Assembly: GCA_021166725.1 (NCBI GenBank)
Contig: JAJPES010000051.1
Coordinates: forward strand, 1 to 42,635
Direction: 5' to 3'
DNA length: 42,635 nucleotides
DNA from: Burkholderiaceae bacterium
Lineage (GTDB): Bacteria; Pseudomonadota; Gammaproteobacteria; Burkholderiales; Burkholderiaceae_E
Translations under genes and position numbers: made by a program
The notes under the pieces: generated by a model
The model's input: only the letters and a program-made list of their open reading frames with translations
The model's database searches: none
Told to the model about the DNA's origin: nothing
In this document: piece by piece, positions 1 to 8,017 of the stretch
How positions within the stretch are numbered: the first letter of the stretch is position 1
Layout of the letters: each line of letters begins with the position of its first letter

Positions 1-168
1 ATCGCGCGCATGGCACGCGACATGATGGGCGGCAACGGCATCTCCGACGAGTTCGGCGTCGCGCGACACCTGGTGAACCTCGAGGTGGTCAACACCTACG
101 AGGGCACGCACGACATCCACGCGCTGATCCTCGGGCGGGCGCAGACGGGGATCCAGGCGTTCAGCTGA
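1..168 (+). CDS. gcdH: Glutaryl-CoA dehydrogenase, C-terminal end (5' truncated)
   Basis: The frame is open from the first base and ends in TGA at 166-168, giving the last 55 residues of an acyl-CoA dehydrogenase. The segment reads [15 protein letters not shown], then [19 protein letters not shown]. The [10 protein letters not shown] and [14 protein letters not shown] wording is characteristic of the glutaryl-CoA dehydrogenase branch rather than of general acyl-CoA dehydrogenases. The Glu of YEGT lies at the position of the family's catalytic base. The enzyme oxidises and decarboxylates glutaryl-CoA to crotonyl-CoA in lysine, tryptophan and benzoyl-CoA type breakdown, which suits the benzoate-CoA ligase further right. 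The N-terminal part lies outside the window. A general acyl-CoA dehydrogenase is the only real alternative. Confidence 0.88.
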   Translation: MARMARDMMGGNGISDEFGVARHLVNLEVVNTYEGTHDIHALILGRAQTGIQAFS

Positions 169-322
169 GCGCGCAGCGCCTCGGCACCGGCTCGCCGTCC
201 GCGCGGGCGCGGGCGGCGCGCTGTCGTTCTCTCCCTGCAAATTCGTCGTCGACCCTTCCGCGGGACGCGCCGATCGCTTTCGCTAGACTTGGCGTCGTTC
301 GAATGCATCGAGGAGACGGCCC

Positions 323-1444
323 GTGTCGACGACTGCAAGCGGATCCAGTGTGACGATCCCGTTCCGCGCCGACCACGTCGGCAGCCTGCTTCGCCCCGCC
401 TGGCTCGCCGAGGAGCGCGCGCGCTGGCGGCGCGGCGAGGTCGACGCAGCCGCACTACACGCCGCCGAAGACCGCGCGATCCGGGAAGCCGTGCGGCATC
501 AGGAAGCAGTCGGCCTGCAATCGATCACCGACGGCGAGTTCCGCCGCGACTGGTGGCACCTCGATTTCCTGTCGCAACTCGACGGCGTGACGCTGAAGGA
601 GAACCCGGGTCCGAAGTTCGGCGTGGCGGCGACGTCCGAGCAGCCGCCGATCGCGACGGTTACCGGCCGCGTCGCCTGCAGTCGCCCGATCATGGCCGAT
701 CACTTCGCGTTCCTGAAGGAGCAGACGACGCGCACCGCGAAGATGACCATCCCTTCGCCGTCGATGCTGCACCTGCGCGGCGGCCGCGCGGCGATCTCCA
801 GCGACGTCTATCCCGACCTCGACGCGTTCTGGTCCGACGTTGCGCAGGCGTACCGCACGGCGATCCGCCATCTGGCCGACGCCGGCTGCCGCTACCTTCA
901 ACTCGACGACATCACGTTCGCCTACTTGTGCGACCCGAAGATCCAGGCGACCTGCCGCGCCAACGGCGATGATCCCGCCGCACTGCCGCGCACCTACGCG
1001 AATGCGATCAACGCGGCACTCGAAGACCGCCCCGCGGGACTGCACGTCACCATGCACACCTGCCGCGGCAACTTCCGCAGCGCGTGGGTCGCCGAAGGCG
1101 GCTACGACCCGGTGGTCGAAGCGATGTTCTCGACGAACGTCGACGGCTGGTTCATGGAGTTCGACAGCGTACGCGCCGGTGGCTTCGAACCGCTGAAGGC
1201 GCTTCCCGCCGGCAAGCGCATCGTCCTCGGCCTCGTCACGACGAAGTCGGGCGAACTCGAAACGAAGGAAGCGCTCAAGCGCCGCATCGACGAAGCCTCC
1301 CGCTTCGTCCCGCTCGAGAACCTGTGCCTGTCCCCGCAATGCGGCTTCTCGAGCACGCACCACGGCAACGCCCTCTCGCGGGAAGAGCAGTGGCGCAAAC
1401 TCGAGCGCGTGGTCGAAGTCGCCCGCGAGGTCTGGGGCGACTGA
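323..1444 (+). CDS. MetE C-terminal-like (cobalamin-independent) methyltransferase
   Basis: A 373-residue protein that starts at GTG 323, with AGGAGA at 311-316 just upstream. It matches the stand-alone C-terminal, zinc-binding domain of cobalamin-independent methionine synthase (YxjG/YxjH-like). The expected zinc ligands are visible: H245 and C247 in HTCRGN, E279 in FMEFDS and C340 in LSPQCGF. The N-terminal folate-binding half of full MetE is absent, as is usual for this subfamily. Related proteins transfer methyl groups to homocysteine or other thiols, or act in epoxide or corrinoid-linked metabolism, so the true substrate is unknown. No gene follows closely downstream; a large inverted repeat lies there instead. 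Confidence 0.85.
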   Translation: MSTTASGSSVTIPFRADHVGSLLRPAWLAEERARWRRGEVDAAALHAAEDRAIREAVRHQEAVGLQSITDGEFRRDWWHLDFLSQLDGVTLKENPGPKFGVAATSEQPPIATVTGRVACSRPIMADHFAFLKEQTTRTAKMTIPSPSMLHLRGGRAAISSDVYPDLDAFWSDVAQAYRTAIRHLADAGCRYLQLDDITFAYLCDPKIQATCRANGDDPAALPRTYANAINAALEDRPAGLHVTMHTCRGNFRSAWVAEGGYDPVVEAMFSTNVDGWFMEFDSVRAGGFEPLKALPAGKRIVLGLVTTKSGELETKEALKRRIDEASRFVPLENLCLSPQCGFSSTHHGNALSREEQWRKLERVVEVAREVWGD

Positions 1445-1515
1445 AGCACCCGAAAGCATTCATCCGGGAACGCGAAGCGCAACACCACGCCCCACGTGCG
1501 CAAGGCGGCTCGCTC

Positions 1516-1827
1516 GGCGCGAAGCGCGAGGGCTCGGGGCTTCTCGCTGGGCGGGCCGTGGCGCCTGCGGGCACGCCGACGTAACGGCTCCGCTTGCCGT
1601 GGCCGTCGGCGAGCCGGCTGCTGCCGAAAGGAAATTCGCGGGACCCGTCACGCCGCGGCGCGAAGCGCCGCTGCGTTGCGGGTGCGAATTTCCGAGGCAG
1701 AGCCGGGAAGCCCCCGCGTAGCGGGGGCCGAAGCCGTCGGCCGCGGCAAGCGGGGCCGTTGCGCCGGCGTGCCCGCAGGGCGCCGCGGCCCGCCCAGCGC
1801 AAGCCCCGAGCCCTTGCGCTTCGCGCC
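1516..1827. repeat. 312-bp imperfect inverted repeat in the gap between convergent genes
   Basis: This fills most of the 421-bp gene-free stretch 1445-1865. The outer arms are 1516-1610 and 1733-1827 (95 bases each). When one is reverse-complemented they agree at about 90% of aligned positions by hand (8 substitutions, 2 one-base gaps). The inner part folds further: GGAAATTCGC near 1630 pairs with GCGAATTTCC near 1683, and the centre is GCGGCGC-GAA-GCGCCGC at 1655-1671. The right arm carries an extra small hairpin (CCCCCGC-GTA-GCGGGGG). It lies between the 3' ends of the methyltransferase and the MaoC gene and could act as a bidirectional terminator or be a mobile palindromic element. No coding gene is supported here. 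Confidence 0.85.
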
Positions 1828-1865
1828 GCGCGCCGACCAACCGCGCGCAACCGACCGTGCGAGGG

Positions 1866-2321
1866 CTACGCGTACCGCCGAGCCACCGTCTCCGCGATGC
1901 ACACCGGCTTGTCTCCCCCTTCGCGCTCGATCGTCGCCTCGGTGACGATCTGCAGCCCCCCGTTCCCGAGGTCCTCCACCGCCGCCACCCTGAACCGCGC
2001 CCGCAGCCGACTCCCCGCCGGCACCGGCGCCGGAAAGCGCACTCGATTCAACCCGTAGTTCACGCTCATCCGAACGCCGCGCAACTCGATCGCGCTCTCC
2101 ATGAACATCGGCAGCAGCGACAGCGTCAGGTAACCGTGCGCGATCGTCGTGCCGAAGGGCCCCTTCGCGGCGCGCTCGCGGTCGACGTGGATCCATTGCC
2201 GGTCGCCGGTCGCCTCGGCGAAGGCGTCGATGCGCTGCTGCGTCACCTCGATCCAGTCGCTGACGGCGATTTCCTCGCCGACGCAGGCGGCGAGTTCGGC
2301 AAGACTTTCGAATACACGCAT
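1866..2321 (-). CDS. MaoC-family (R)-specific enoyl-CoA hydratase-like protein
   Basis: A 151-residue single hot-dog domain protein. Residues 33-48 carry the hydratase-2 motif (AFAEATGDRQWIHVD), with the catalytic pair D40 and H45 in place. GTTIAHGYLTLSLLP follows, as in MaoC/PhaJ-like hydratases. Family members hydrate short enoyl-CoA thioesters, feeding (R)-3-hydroxyacyl-CoA to beta-oxidation side routes or to polyhydroxyalkanoate synthesis. Upstream on the same strand, 27 bp away, is upp, so the two may be co-transcribed, although they share no pathway. The length fits the stand-alone family. The substrate cannot be read from sequence. Confidence 0.87.
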   Translation of the reverse strand: MRVFESLAELAACVGEEIAVSDWIEVTQQRIDAFAEATGDRQWIHVDRERAAKGPFGTTIAHGYLTLSLLPMFMESAIELRGVRMSVNYGLNRVRFPAPVPAGSRLRARFRVAAVEDLGNGGLQIVTEATIEREGGDKPVCIAETVARRYA

Positions 2322-2348
2322 TCCGATCCTTCCTCTTTTCGCTTCGTT

Positions 2349-2999
2349 TCAGTGCTTCGTGCCGAACAGCCGATCGCCCGCGTCGCCGAGTCCGGGGACG
2401 ATGTACGCATTCGCGTCGAGACGATCGTCGAGGGCGGCGACATAGACCGGCACCTGCGGGTGATGCGCCGCGAACACCGCCATCCCTTCGGGTGCCGCAA
2501 CCAGCGCCAGGAAGCGCACGGCGTCGGACGCGACGCCGCGATCGAGCAGCACCTGCACCGCGTGCGCCGCCGAGTGCCCGGTGGCGATCATCGGATCGCA
2601 GACGATGAAGACCCGTTCCGCGGTGTCGGGCAATCGCACGTAGTACTCGACGGGTCGGCGATCGGCGCCGCGATACAGGCCGATGTGACCGACGCGCGCC
2701 GCGGGAATCAGCTCGAGCAGTCCGTCTGCCATGCCGAGCCCGGCACGCAGGATCGGCACGATGCCGATCTTGCGGCCGGCGATCACCGGCGCGTCGAGCG
2801 CAGCCAGCGGCGTCTCGGTGCGGCGCAGGGTCAGCGGCAGGTCCCGCGTGATCTCGTAGCCCATCAGCAGCGTGATCTCGCGCAGCAGATCGCGAAACGT
2901 GCGCGTGGACGTCTCGCGATCGCGCATGTGCGTGAGCTTGTGCTGGATCAGCGGATGATCGACGATCCGCAGCGACGCAAAGCGCGGGTCGGTGCGCAT
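2349..2999 (-). CDS. upp: Uracil phosphoribosyltransferase
   Basis: A 216-residue protein of the usual length for Upp, with the normal start region ([21 protein letters not shown]). The PRPP-binding loop is at about 131-143 ([13 protein letters not shown]). The uracil-binding C-terminus ends in [16 protein letters not shown], close to the E. coli ending. It makes UMP from uracil and PRPP in pyrimidine salvage in the cytosol. The loop reads ATGHS where E. coli has ATGGS, a mild substitution. It lies between the MaoC gene (27 bp downstream) and the benzoate-CoA ligase (71 bp upstream), all on the minus strand. Confidence 0.95.
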   Translation of the reverse strand: MRTDPRFASLRIVDHPLIQHKLTHMRDRETSTRTFRDLLREITLLMGYEITRDLPLTLRRTETPLAALDAPVIAGRKIGIVPILRAGLGMADGLLELIPAARVGHIGLYRGADRRPVEYYVRLPDTAERVFIVCDPMIATGHSAAHAVQVLLDRGVASDAVRFLALVAAPEGMAVFAAHHPQVPVYVAALDDRLDANAYIVPGLGDAGDRLFGTKH

Positions 3000-3070
3000 G
3001 CTGCCGCGCCTTCTCGTGCCGCCCGTTCAGCCGCGCGACGAGGCGCGCGCGCCTGTTCCGCGACTCGCGC

Positions 3071-4744
3071 TCACCCGGTGAAGCCCTCGCGATCGCGCAG
3101 TCGGTAGCGCTGGATCTTGCCGGTGGCCGTCTTCGGCAACTCGTCGACGAACTCGACCCAGCGCGGATACTTGAACGGCACGAGCCGGTCCTTCACGTAC
3201 GCCTTGATCTCCTGCGCAAGCGCGTCGGTGGCGCGCGAAGGCTCCTTCAGCACGACGAAGGCCTTCGGCTTGAGCAGTCCGTCGGCGTCGCGCGAGCCGA
3301 CGACCGCGGCCTCGAGCACCATCGGATGCGAGGCAACCGCCGACTCGACCTCGAAGGGCGAAACATACTGCCCGCTCACCTTCATCATGTCGTCGGAGCG
3401 GCCCGCGTAGGTGTAGTAGCCGTCGGCATCGCGCTGGTACTTGTCGCCGCTGCGCGTCCAGACCCCCTGGAAGGTGTCGCGCGTCTTCTCGCGCTGGTTC
3501 CAGTACTGCGCAGCCGACGACGGCCCGCTGATGTACAGGTCGCCGACTTCGCCGTCGCCTACTTCGTGTCCGTCGTCGCCGACCAGCTTCAGCGTGTAGC
3601 CCGGCACCGGCTTGCCGGTGGTGCCGTAGCGCACCACCCCGGACTGGTTCGACAGGAAGATGTGCAGCATTTCGGTGGAGCCGATGCCGTCGAGGATTTC
3701 GACCTTCGTGCGTTCGGTGAAGCCCGTGCCTATACCCTTCGGCAACGCTTCGCCGGCCGACGTCGCCACGCGCAGCGACAGTTGCGAGGCGGCCGGGAAC
3801 GCCGCGTTGGCGAGCATGCCCGCATACAGCGTCGGCACACCGTAGAAGATGGTCGGGCGCTTGCCCATCGCCGCCAGCGCAGCGGGCGCTTCGCCGGTGA
3901 GCCGCTGGAACACCGCTTCCGGCGTGGGACGCTCGGCCATCAGCACGGTGGTGGCGCCGACCGACATCGGGAAGGTCAAGCCGTTGCCCAGGCCATAGGC
4001 GAAGAACAGCTTTGCCGCGCTGAAGACGACGTCGTCTTCGCGAATGCCGAGGACGGGGCGTGCATAGAGCTCCGCCGTTTCGATCAGGCTGGAGTGGACG
4101 TGCACCGTACCCTTGGGCGAGCCGGTCGATCCCGAAGAGTAGAGCCAGAAGCAGGGTTCGTCGGCGACGGTTTCGGCGCAGTCGTATTCTTCGCGACCGT
4201 CGGCCAGCAGCGCGTCGAAATCGACGCGCTTGCCGCCGGCCGCAATCGGGTTCGAGCCCGGCGCCGAGGAGACGACGACCGAGCGAAGCGACGGAATCGA
4301 ATCGATCGCGTCCTCGAACGACGGCAGCAGCGCCTGCGAGACGAGCAGCGCCGCCGCACGCGAGTCGCGCAGCATGTATTCGTAATCCTGCGGGCGCAGC
4401 ATCGTGTTCACCGCCACCGGCACGATCCCGGCCTTGATCGAACCGAGGAACGCCACCGGCCATTCGATCGTGTCGAGCATGCACAGCAGCACGCGCTCCT
4501 CGCGGCGCAGGCCGAGTCCGGCGAGCGACGATGCAAAGCGGTTCACCCGCGCGGCGAGATCGGCATAAGTGCAAGAGCCGCGATCGTCGACGTAGGCGAT
4601 GCGATCACCGCGACCGGCGCCGAGGTTGCGCTCGAGCAGGTCGTGCGCGGCGTTGTAGCTGCGCGGAACGCGGATGCGAGGCGGGCTCACGGAATGATCG
4701 GCACTCGAGATTTCGGCCACGGCGGTTTCCCTCCAGTTCGTCAT
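3071..4744 (-). CDS. bclA: Benzoate-CoA ligase (acyl-adenylate-forming)
   Basis: A 557-residue ANL-superfamily enzyme. The adenylate-binding loop is at 202-213 (YSSGSTGSPKGT), and the catalytic lysine near the C-terminus is K543 in PKTATGKIQR. The wording YGLGNGLTFPMSVGA and SNQSGVVRYGTTGKPVPGY matches the benzoate/4-hydroxybenzoate-CoA ligase group. It converts benzoate, ATP and CoA to benzoyl-CoA, the entry step of the aerobic box route and of anaerobic benzoyl-CoA reduction. The gene lies 51 bp downstream of the boxR-like regulator on the same strand, which strongly supports the benzoate assignment. A 2-aminobenzoate or 4-hydroxybenzoate specificity is possible. Confidence 0.88.
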   Translation of the reverse strand: MTNWRETAVAEISSADHSVSPPRIRVPRSYNAAHDLLERNLGAGRGDRIAYVDDRGSCTYADLAARVNRFASSLAGLGLRREERVLLCMLDTIEWPVAFLGSIKAGIVPVAVNTMLRPQDYEYMLRDSRAAALLVSQALLPSFEDAIDSIPSLRSVVVSSAPGSNPIAAGGKRVDFDALLADGREEYDCAETVADEPCFWLYSSGSTGSPKGTVHVHSSLIETAELYARPVLGIREDDVVFSAAKLFFAYGLGNGLTFPMSVGATTVLMAERPTPEAVFQRLTGEAPAALAAMGKRPTIFYGVPTLYAGMLANAAFPAASQLSLRVATSAGEALPKGIGTGFTERTKVEILDGIGSTEMLHIFLSNQSGVVRYGTTGKPVPGYTLKLVGDDGHEVGDGEVGDLYISGPSSAAQYWNQREKTRDTFQGVWTRSGDKYQRDADGYYTYAGRSDDMMKVSGQYVSPFEVESAVASHPMVLEAAVVGSRDADGLLKPKAFVVLKEPSRATDALAQEIKAYVKDRLVPFKYPRWVEFVDELPKTATGKIQRYRLRDREGFTG

Positions 4745-4795
4745 CGGATTATCGCGCGCACGGGATCCTTCTCGCGCGCGGCATTCGTCATCGCT

Positions 4796-5698
4796 TCAAC
4801 CCGCCCGTTCCTGCGGCAGGTGCGACGCCGTCGCCTCGACGAGCGCGAGCAGCTTCTCGAGGCTCTGCGCCTCGTCGGCGCCGCTGGTGTCGACGACGGC
4901 GTCGGCCAGCGCGTACAGTCGCTCTCGCTGCTTGAGGATCGTGCGCAACTCGGCCATCGCGTGCTCGCGTCCGCGAATGGGCCGCAGATCGCCCTGCGCG
5001 ACGACGCGGTCCATGTGATCTTCGGGCGAAGCGCGCAACCAGACGGTGAAGCAGCGCTCGCGCAGCAGCTCGTAGGTTCGCGGCTCGAGCACGAGCGAGC
5101 CGCCGGTGGCGATCACGCAGCGCCGGTGCGCGCGGGTGAGCCGGTCCAGCACCCGCGCCTCCGCCTCGCGGAAGGTGTCCTGCCCGTACATCGAGAAGAC
5201 GCTGCCGAGCGAGGCGCCCAGCTCGCGCTCGATCTGCTGGTCGAGTTCGTGGAACGGAACGCGCAGCCGGGCCGCGAGTTGCACGCCCAGGGTGGACTTC
5301 CCGGCGCCGCGCAGGCCCACCAGCGCAATTCGCCGCGAGCGCTCGCGGCTCGATTCGCCGAAGCGCTGCTGCAACTGCATCACCGCCTCGTGGCGCTGCT
5401 CCGGACGCAGGCCGCGCAGCAACTCGAGCGCCGTGACGATCTCGGCATCGAAGGATCGGTCGCTGATCAACTGCTCCACCGGACAGGCGAGCGCCTCGGC
5501 CACTCGGCGGATCAGCAGGATCGAGATGTTTCCGTCGCCCGACTCGAGCTGCGCGAGATAACGCTCGGACAGGCCGGAGAGTTCGGCGAGGCGCTTTCGC
5601 GTGAGGTGTGCTTCCTCACGTCGCTCGCGAACACGCCGACCCAACGCTTCGAGGAACGCGTTCTCGTCTTCCGGCTTGCTGCCCACCACGGAGACCAT
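4796..5698 (-). CDS. boxR: BoxR/BzdR-family regulator (HTH-XRE plus shikimate-kinase-like domain)
   Basis: A 300-residue fusion. Residues 20-72 form an XRE-type helix-turn-helix (RRVRERREEAHLTRKRLAELSG, then SERYLAQLESG). A linker leads to a shikimate-kinase-like domain (about 122-295) with the P-loop GLRGAGKS at 128-135 and IATGG at 196-200. This architecture is the hallmark of BzdR and BoxR, benzoyl-CoA-responsive repressors of benzoate genes. It sits directly upstream of the benzoate-CoA ligase and divergent from an alpha/beta hydrolase. I chose ATG 5698 because it gives the family length; a TTG at 5734 would add 12 residues. Neither start has a strong ribosome-binding site. Confidence 0.85.
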   Translation of the reverse strand: MVSVVGSKPEDENAFLEALGRRVRERREEAHLTRKRLAELSGLSERYLAQLESGDGNISILLIRRVAEALACPVEQLISDRSFDAEIVTALELLRGLRPEQRHEAVMQLQQRFGESSRERSRRIALVGLRGAGKSTLGVQLAARLRVPFHELDQQIERELGASLGSVFSMYGQDTFREAEARVLDRLTRAHRRCVIATGGSLVLEPRTYELLRERCFTVWLRASPEDHMDRVVAQGDLRPIRGREHAMAELRTILKQRERLYALADAVVDTSGADEAQSLEKLLALVEATASHLPQERAG

Positions 5699-5712
5699 GC
5701 AACATCGAGCGT

Positions 5713-5740
5713 CGGACAATGGAAGGACCTGCAATATAAC
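5713..5740 (+). promoter_or_regulatory. Putative sigma-70 promoter of the alpha/beta hydrolase, with TGCA elements
   Basis: The boxR-hydrolase divergent gap contains CGGACA (5713-5718), a 16-bp spacer and TATAAC (5735-5740). Two TGCA tetramers lie nearby at 5698-5701 and 5730-5733. TGCA repeats are part of the known BzdR operators, so binding by the adjacent BoxR is a reasonable inference. The -10 element ends only 4 bases before the hydrolase ATG, so the transcript would be almost leaderless. Confidence 0.45.
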
Positions 5741-5744
5741 TCAT

Positions 5745-6563
5745 ATGCGTAACCCTAACGAGCACTATTTTCACGTCGTCGTCGGCGCTCGGCGTCTCGA
5801 GTGCCGGTCGATCGGCGACCCCGGCTCGCGCTCGCCGACGCTCGTCTTCCTGCACGAGGGACTGGGCAGCATCGCGCTGTGGCGCGATTTCCCCGATCGG
5901 GTATGCGCATCGGCAGGGCTGCCGGGGATCGTCTACTCCCGCCGCGGCTACGGAGGATCGGAGCCGATCGACGCACCGCGAAGCACGCGCTTCATGCACG
6001 AAGAGGCGATCGACGTGCTGCCCGAGTTGCTGCGCGTGTTCGGCCTGGAACGACCGATTCTCGTCGGGCACAGCGACGGCGCCTCGATCGCGCTGATCCA
6101 CGCGGGCACCTTCGTCGAAGCCGACGCGGCAGTGGCCGTGCTCGCCCCGCACCTGTTCGTCGAGCCGGTGTGCACCGACGCGATCGCCGAAATCGCGCGG
6201 CGCTACGAAGCGCCGGGGCTGCGCGAGCAGCTCGGCCGCTACCACGACGACGTCGACGGAGCGTTCCGCCACTGGACCGCCGTCTGGCTGTCGGACGCCT
6301 TCGCCGCATGGAGCATCGAGAAGGAAGTCGCCTCGATCCGCTGTCCGATCCTCGCGATCCAGGGCGAGGACGACCAGTACGGCACGATGCGGCAGCTCGA
6401 TCGGATCGCCGAGTTGCAACCCGATGCGCAACTGCTGAAGCTGGCCGATTGCCGCCACAGCCCGCACCTGGATCGGCCCGACGAGGTCGTCGAGGCGGTT
6501 GCCGCATTCTGTCGCGCGATTGCCGCGAAGGAAGCTGCAGGCGGCGCAGGGCCGCACGGCTGA
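5745..6563 (+). CDS. Alpha/beta hydrolase, divergent from boxR
   Basis: A 272-residue alpha/beta hydrolase. The HEGLGS segment near residue 35 fits the oxyanion region. The nucleophile elbow is GHSDGAS (Ser after GH), and the late catalytic His is in DCRHSPHLDRPDEV with the acid probably in GEDDQYGT. There is no signal peptide or membrane segment. Similar hydrolases occur beside box and other aromatic-degradation genes, where they may act as thioesterases or ring-product hydrolases. That role here is inference from the divergent boxR and benzoate-CoA ligase. ATG 5745 is the first start in frame that gives a complete domain. Confidence 0.82.
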   Translation: MRNPNEHYFHVVVGARRLECRSIGDPGSRSPTLVFLHEGLGSIALWRDFPDRVCASAGLPGIVYSRRGYGGSEPIDAPRSTRFMHEEAIDVLPELLRVFGLERPILVGHSDGASIALIHAGTFVEADAAVAVLAPHLFVEPVCTDAIAEIARRYEAPGLREQLGRYHDDVDGAFRHWTAVWLSDAFAAWSIEKEVASIRCPILAIQGEDDQYGTMRQLDRIAELQPDAQLLKLADCRHSPHLDRPDEVVEAVAAFCRAIAAKEAAGGAGPHG

Positions 6564-6620
6564 CGCCGAACATCGACGCGGGCGGCCTACAATCGCTGCC
6601 TGCCGAAAACGGAGAAAGGC

Positions 6621-7955
6621 ATGCAGGTGCTGTGCGGAACCGACTTCAGCGACCGTGCCGACGAGGCTGCCGCGCTCGCCGCGTTGCTCGCGCAACGCAC
6701 CGGGGGCGAGCTGACGCTGGTGCACGTCCTCGACACGCGCAGCGTGCTGCTGGGCCCGGCGCCGGCGCTCGACGCGATCGAGGAGAACGCCAGAGAACGC
6801 CTGCAGGCAACTGCCGACGCCCTGCGCCGCACCGGCGTGACGGTGAACACCGAGTTGCCGGCGGGCTGGCCCGACGAGGCGATCGTCGCCGAGGCGAAGA
6901 AACGCGGCGCCGGGCTGCTCGTCCTGCCGGCGATCGGCCGGCGCGACGGCGTCGCCGTTCGCCTGGGCAAGACCTGCGAACGCGTGCTGCGCACGACCGA
7001 GACGCCGATGCTCGTGCTGCGCGACGCGCCGCCGCTTCTTTCGTGGCTGCGCAACGAACGCACGCTGCGCGTGCTCGTCGCCTACGACTTCACCCCGCAG
7101 GCCGACGCCGCGTTGCTGTTCGCAGCCCGGCTGGCCGAACTCGGCTCGTGCAAGCTGCTTGCCGCCTATGTCGACGACCCCCGGCGCGAGGCGACGCGCC
7201 TCGGATTGCTCGACGATCCGGCACTCGCGCGGCAACACCTGCGCGACGAGATCGTTGCCCGGATCGGTCGGGCGTTGCCGTCGCTACCCGTCGAAGTGAT
7301 GGTCTCCGCGCACGAAGGAGAGCCGGCAGCACGGCTCGCGCAACTGGCCGAGCGCGAACAGGCCGACCTGCTGCTGGTCGGCTCGCATCAGCGCAATGCA
7401 GTCGAGCGCCTGTTCACCGGCTCGGTCGCGCTCGAGCTGCTGCGCGACTCCGCGCTGAACGTGCTGGTGGTCCCCGGTGCCGCAGTCGCATCCGTCTCGC
7501 TGCTGCCGCCGGTGATCCGGCGCATCGTTGCGGCCACCGACCTGTCGCCGATCGGCAACCGCGCGGTTGCTCACGCGCTCGCTCTGGCCCCGTCGGGCGC
7601 CGAGGTGGTCGTCGTCCACGTGGTCAGCCCGAACCTGATGCGCAACGGACGCTACGGCCGACCGGTGCATCCGGAGTTCGCCCGCGAGCATGCAGCAGTC
7701 GTTGCCGAGCGGCGCCAGGCGCTCGAGGCGCTGGTCGCCGAACCCGGCAACACCAGGGTGCGCATCGACCTGGTCGAGAGCGATCGCCCCGACCGCGCGC
7801 TGCTCGAAACCATCGAACGCGAAGCAGCCGACCTCGTCTGCGCCGGAACCATCGGTCGCACGGGCCTGGGCGCGATGCTGCTCGGCTCCACCGCGCAGAC
7901 GCTGCTGCGCGGCACGCGACGGCCGATATTGCTGGTGCAGCCGCAGGAGCGGTGA
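6621..7955 (+). CDS. Universal stress protein with three tandem UspA domains
   Basis: A 444-residue protein made of three UspA repeats at about 1-135, 148-287 and 300-442. Each begins with a beta-strand plus Asp (LCGTDFS, LVAYDFT, VAATDLS). Only the third repeat keeps the full ATP-binding pattern G-2X-G-9X-G-S (GTIG ... LGS, about 409-423). The second has Q for the second Gly, and the first ends in GK. UspA proteins respond to starvation, oxidative stress or low oxygen; one- and two-domain forms are usual, and three is uncommon. GGAGAAAGG just before ATG 6621 is a strong ribosome-binding site, and a TACAAT -10-like element lies at 6588-6593. Confidence 0.85.
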   Translation: MQVLCGTDFSDRADEAAALAALLAQRTGGELTLVHVLDTRSVLLGPAPALDAIEENARERLQATADALRRTGVTVNTELPAGWPDEAIVAEAKKRGAGLLVLPAIGRRDGVAVRLGKTCERVLRTTETPMLVLRDAPPLLSWLRNERTLRVLVAYDFTPQADAALLFAARLAELGSCKLLAAYVDDPRREATRLGLLDDPALARQHLRDEIVARIGRALPSLPVEVMVSAHEGEPAARLAQLAEREQADLLLVGSHQRNAVERLFTGSVALELLRDSALNVLVVPGAAVASVSLLPPVIRRIVAATDLSPIGNRAVAHALALAPSGAEVVVVHVVSPNLMRNGRYGRPVHPEFAREHAAVVAERRQALEALVAEPGNTRVRIDLVESDRPDRALLETIEREAADLVCAGTIGRTGLGAMLLGSTAQTLLRGTRRPILLVQPQER

Positions 7956-7961
7956 AGAAAA

Positions 7962-8010
7962 GGGAAACCGGGGGAAACCGGAAACCGGGGTCAGACCACG
8001 GTTTCCCCCT
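7962..8010. repeat. REP-like palindrome and likely bidirectional terminator
   Basis: Between the convergent usp (stop 7955) and Sua5-family (stop 8018) genes, GGGAAACCGG is repeated in tandem. It is followed by the core AAACCGGGGTCAGACCACGG at 7982-8001, which runs on to TTT at 8004. GGGGGAAACCG (7970-7980) can pair with CGGTTTCCCCC (7999-8009), an 11-bp stem, or the core can fold on itself around GGTCAGACC. The core wording resembles repetitive extragenic palindromes common in betaproteobacteria. A terminator role for both genes is inferred from the position. Confidence 0.65.
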
Positions 8011-8017
8011 TCCCTTC

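Noticed and set aside
1445-1865. Coding frames within the inverted repeat region
   Set aside because: Similar Arg-rich translations appear on both strands because of the repeat itself; none has a ribosome-binding site or family pattern.
3326-5752. An 808-codon plus-strand open frame antisense to the benzoate-CoA ligase and boxR
   Set aside because: It is an antisense shadow; the two minus-strand proteins have clear motifs and this frame has none.
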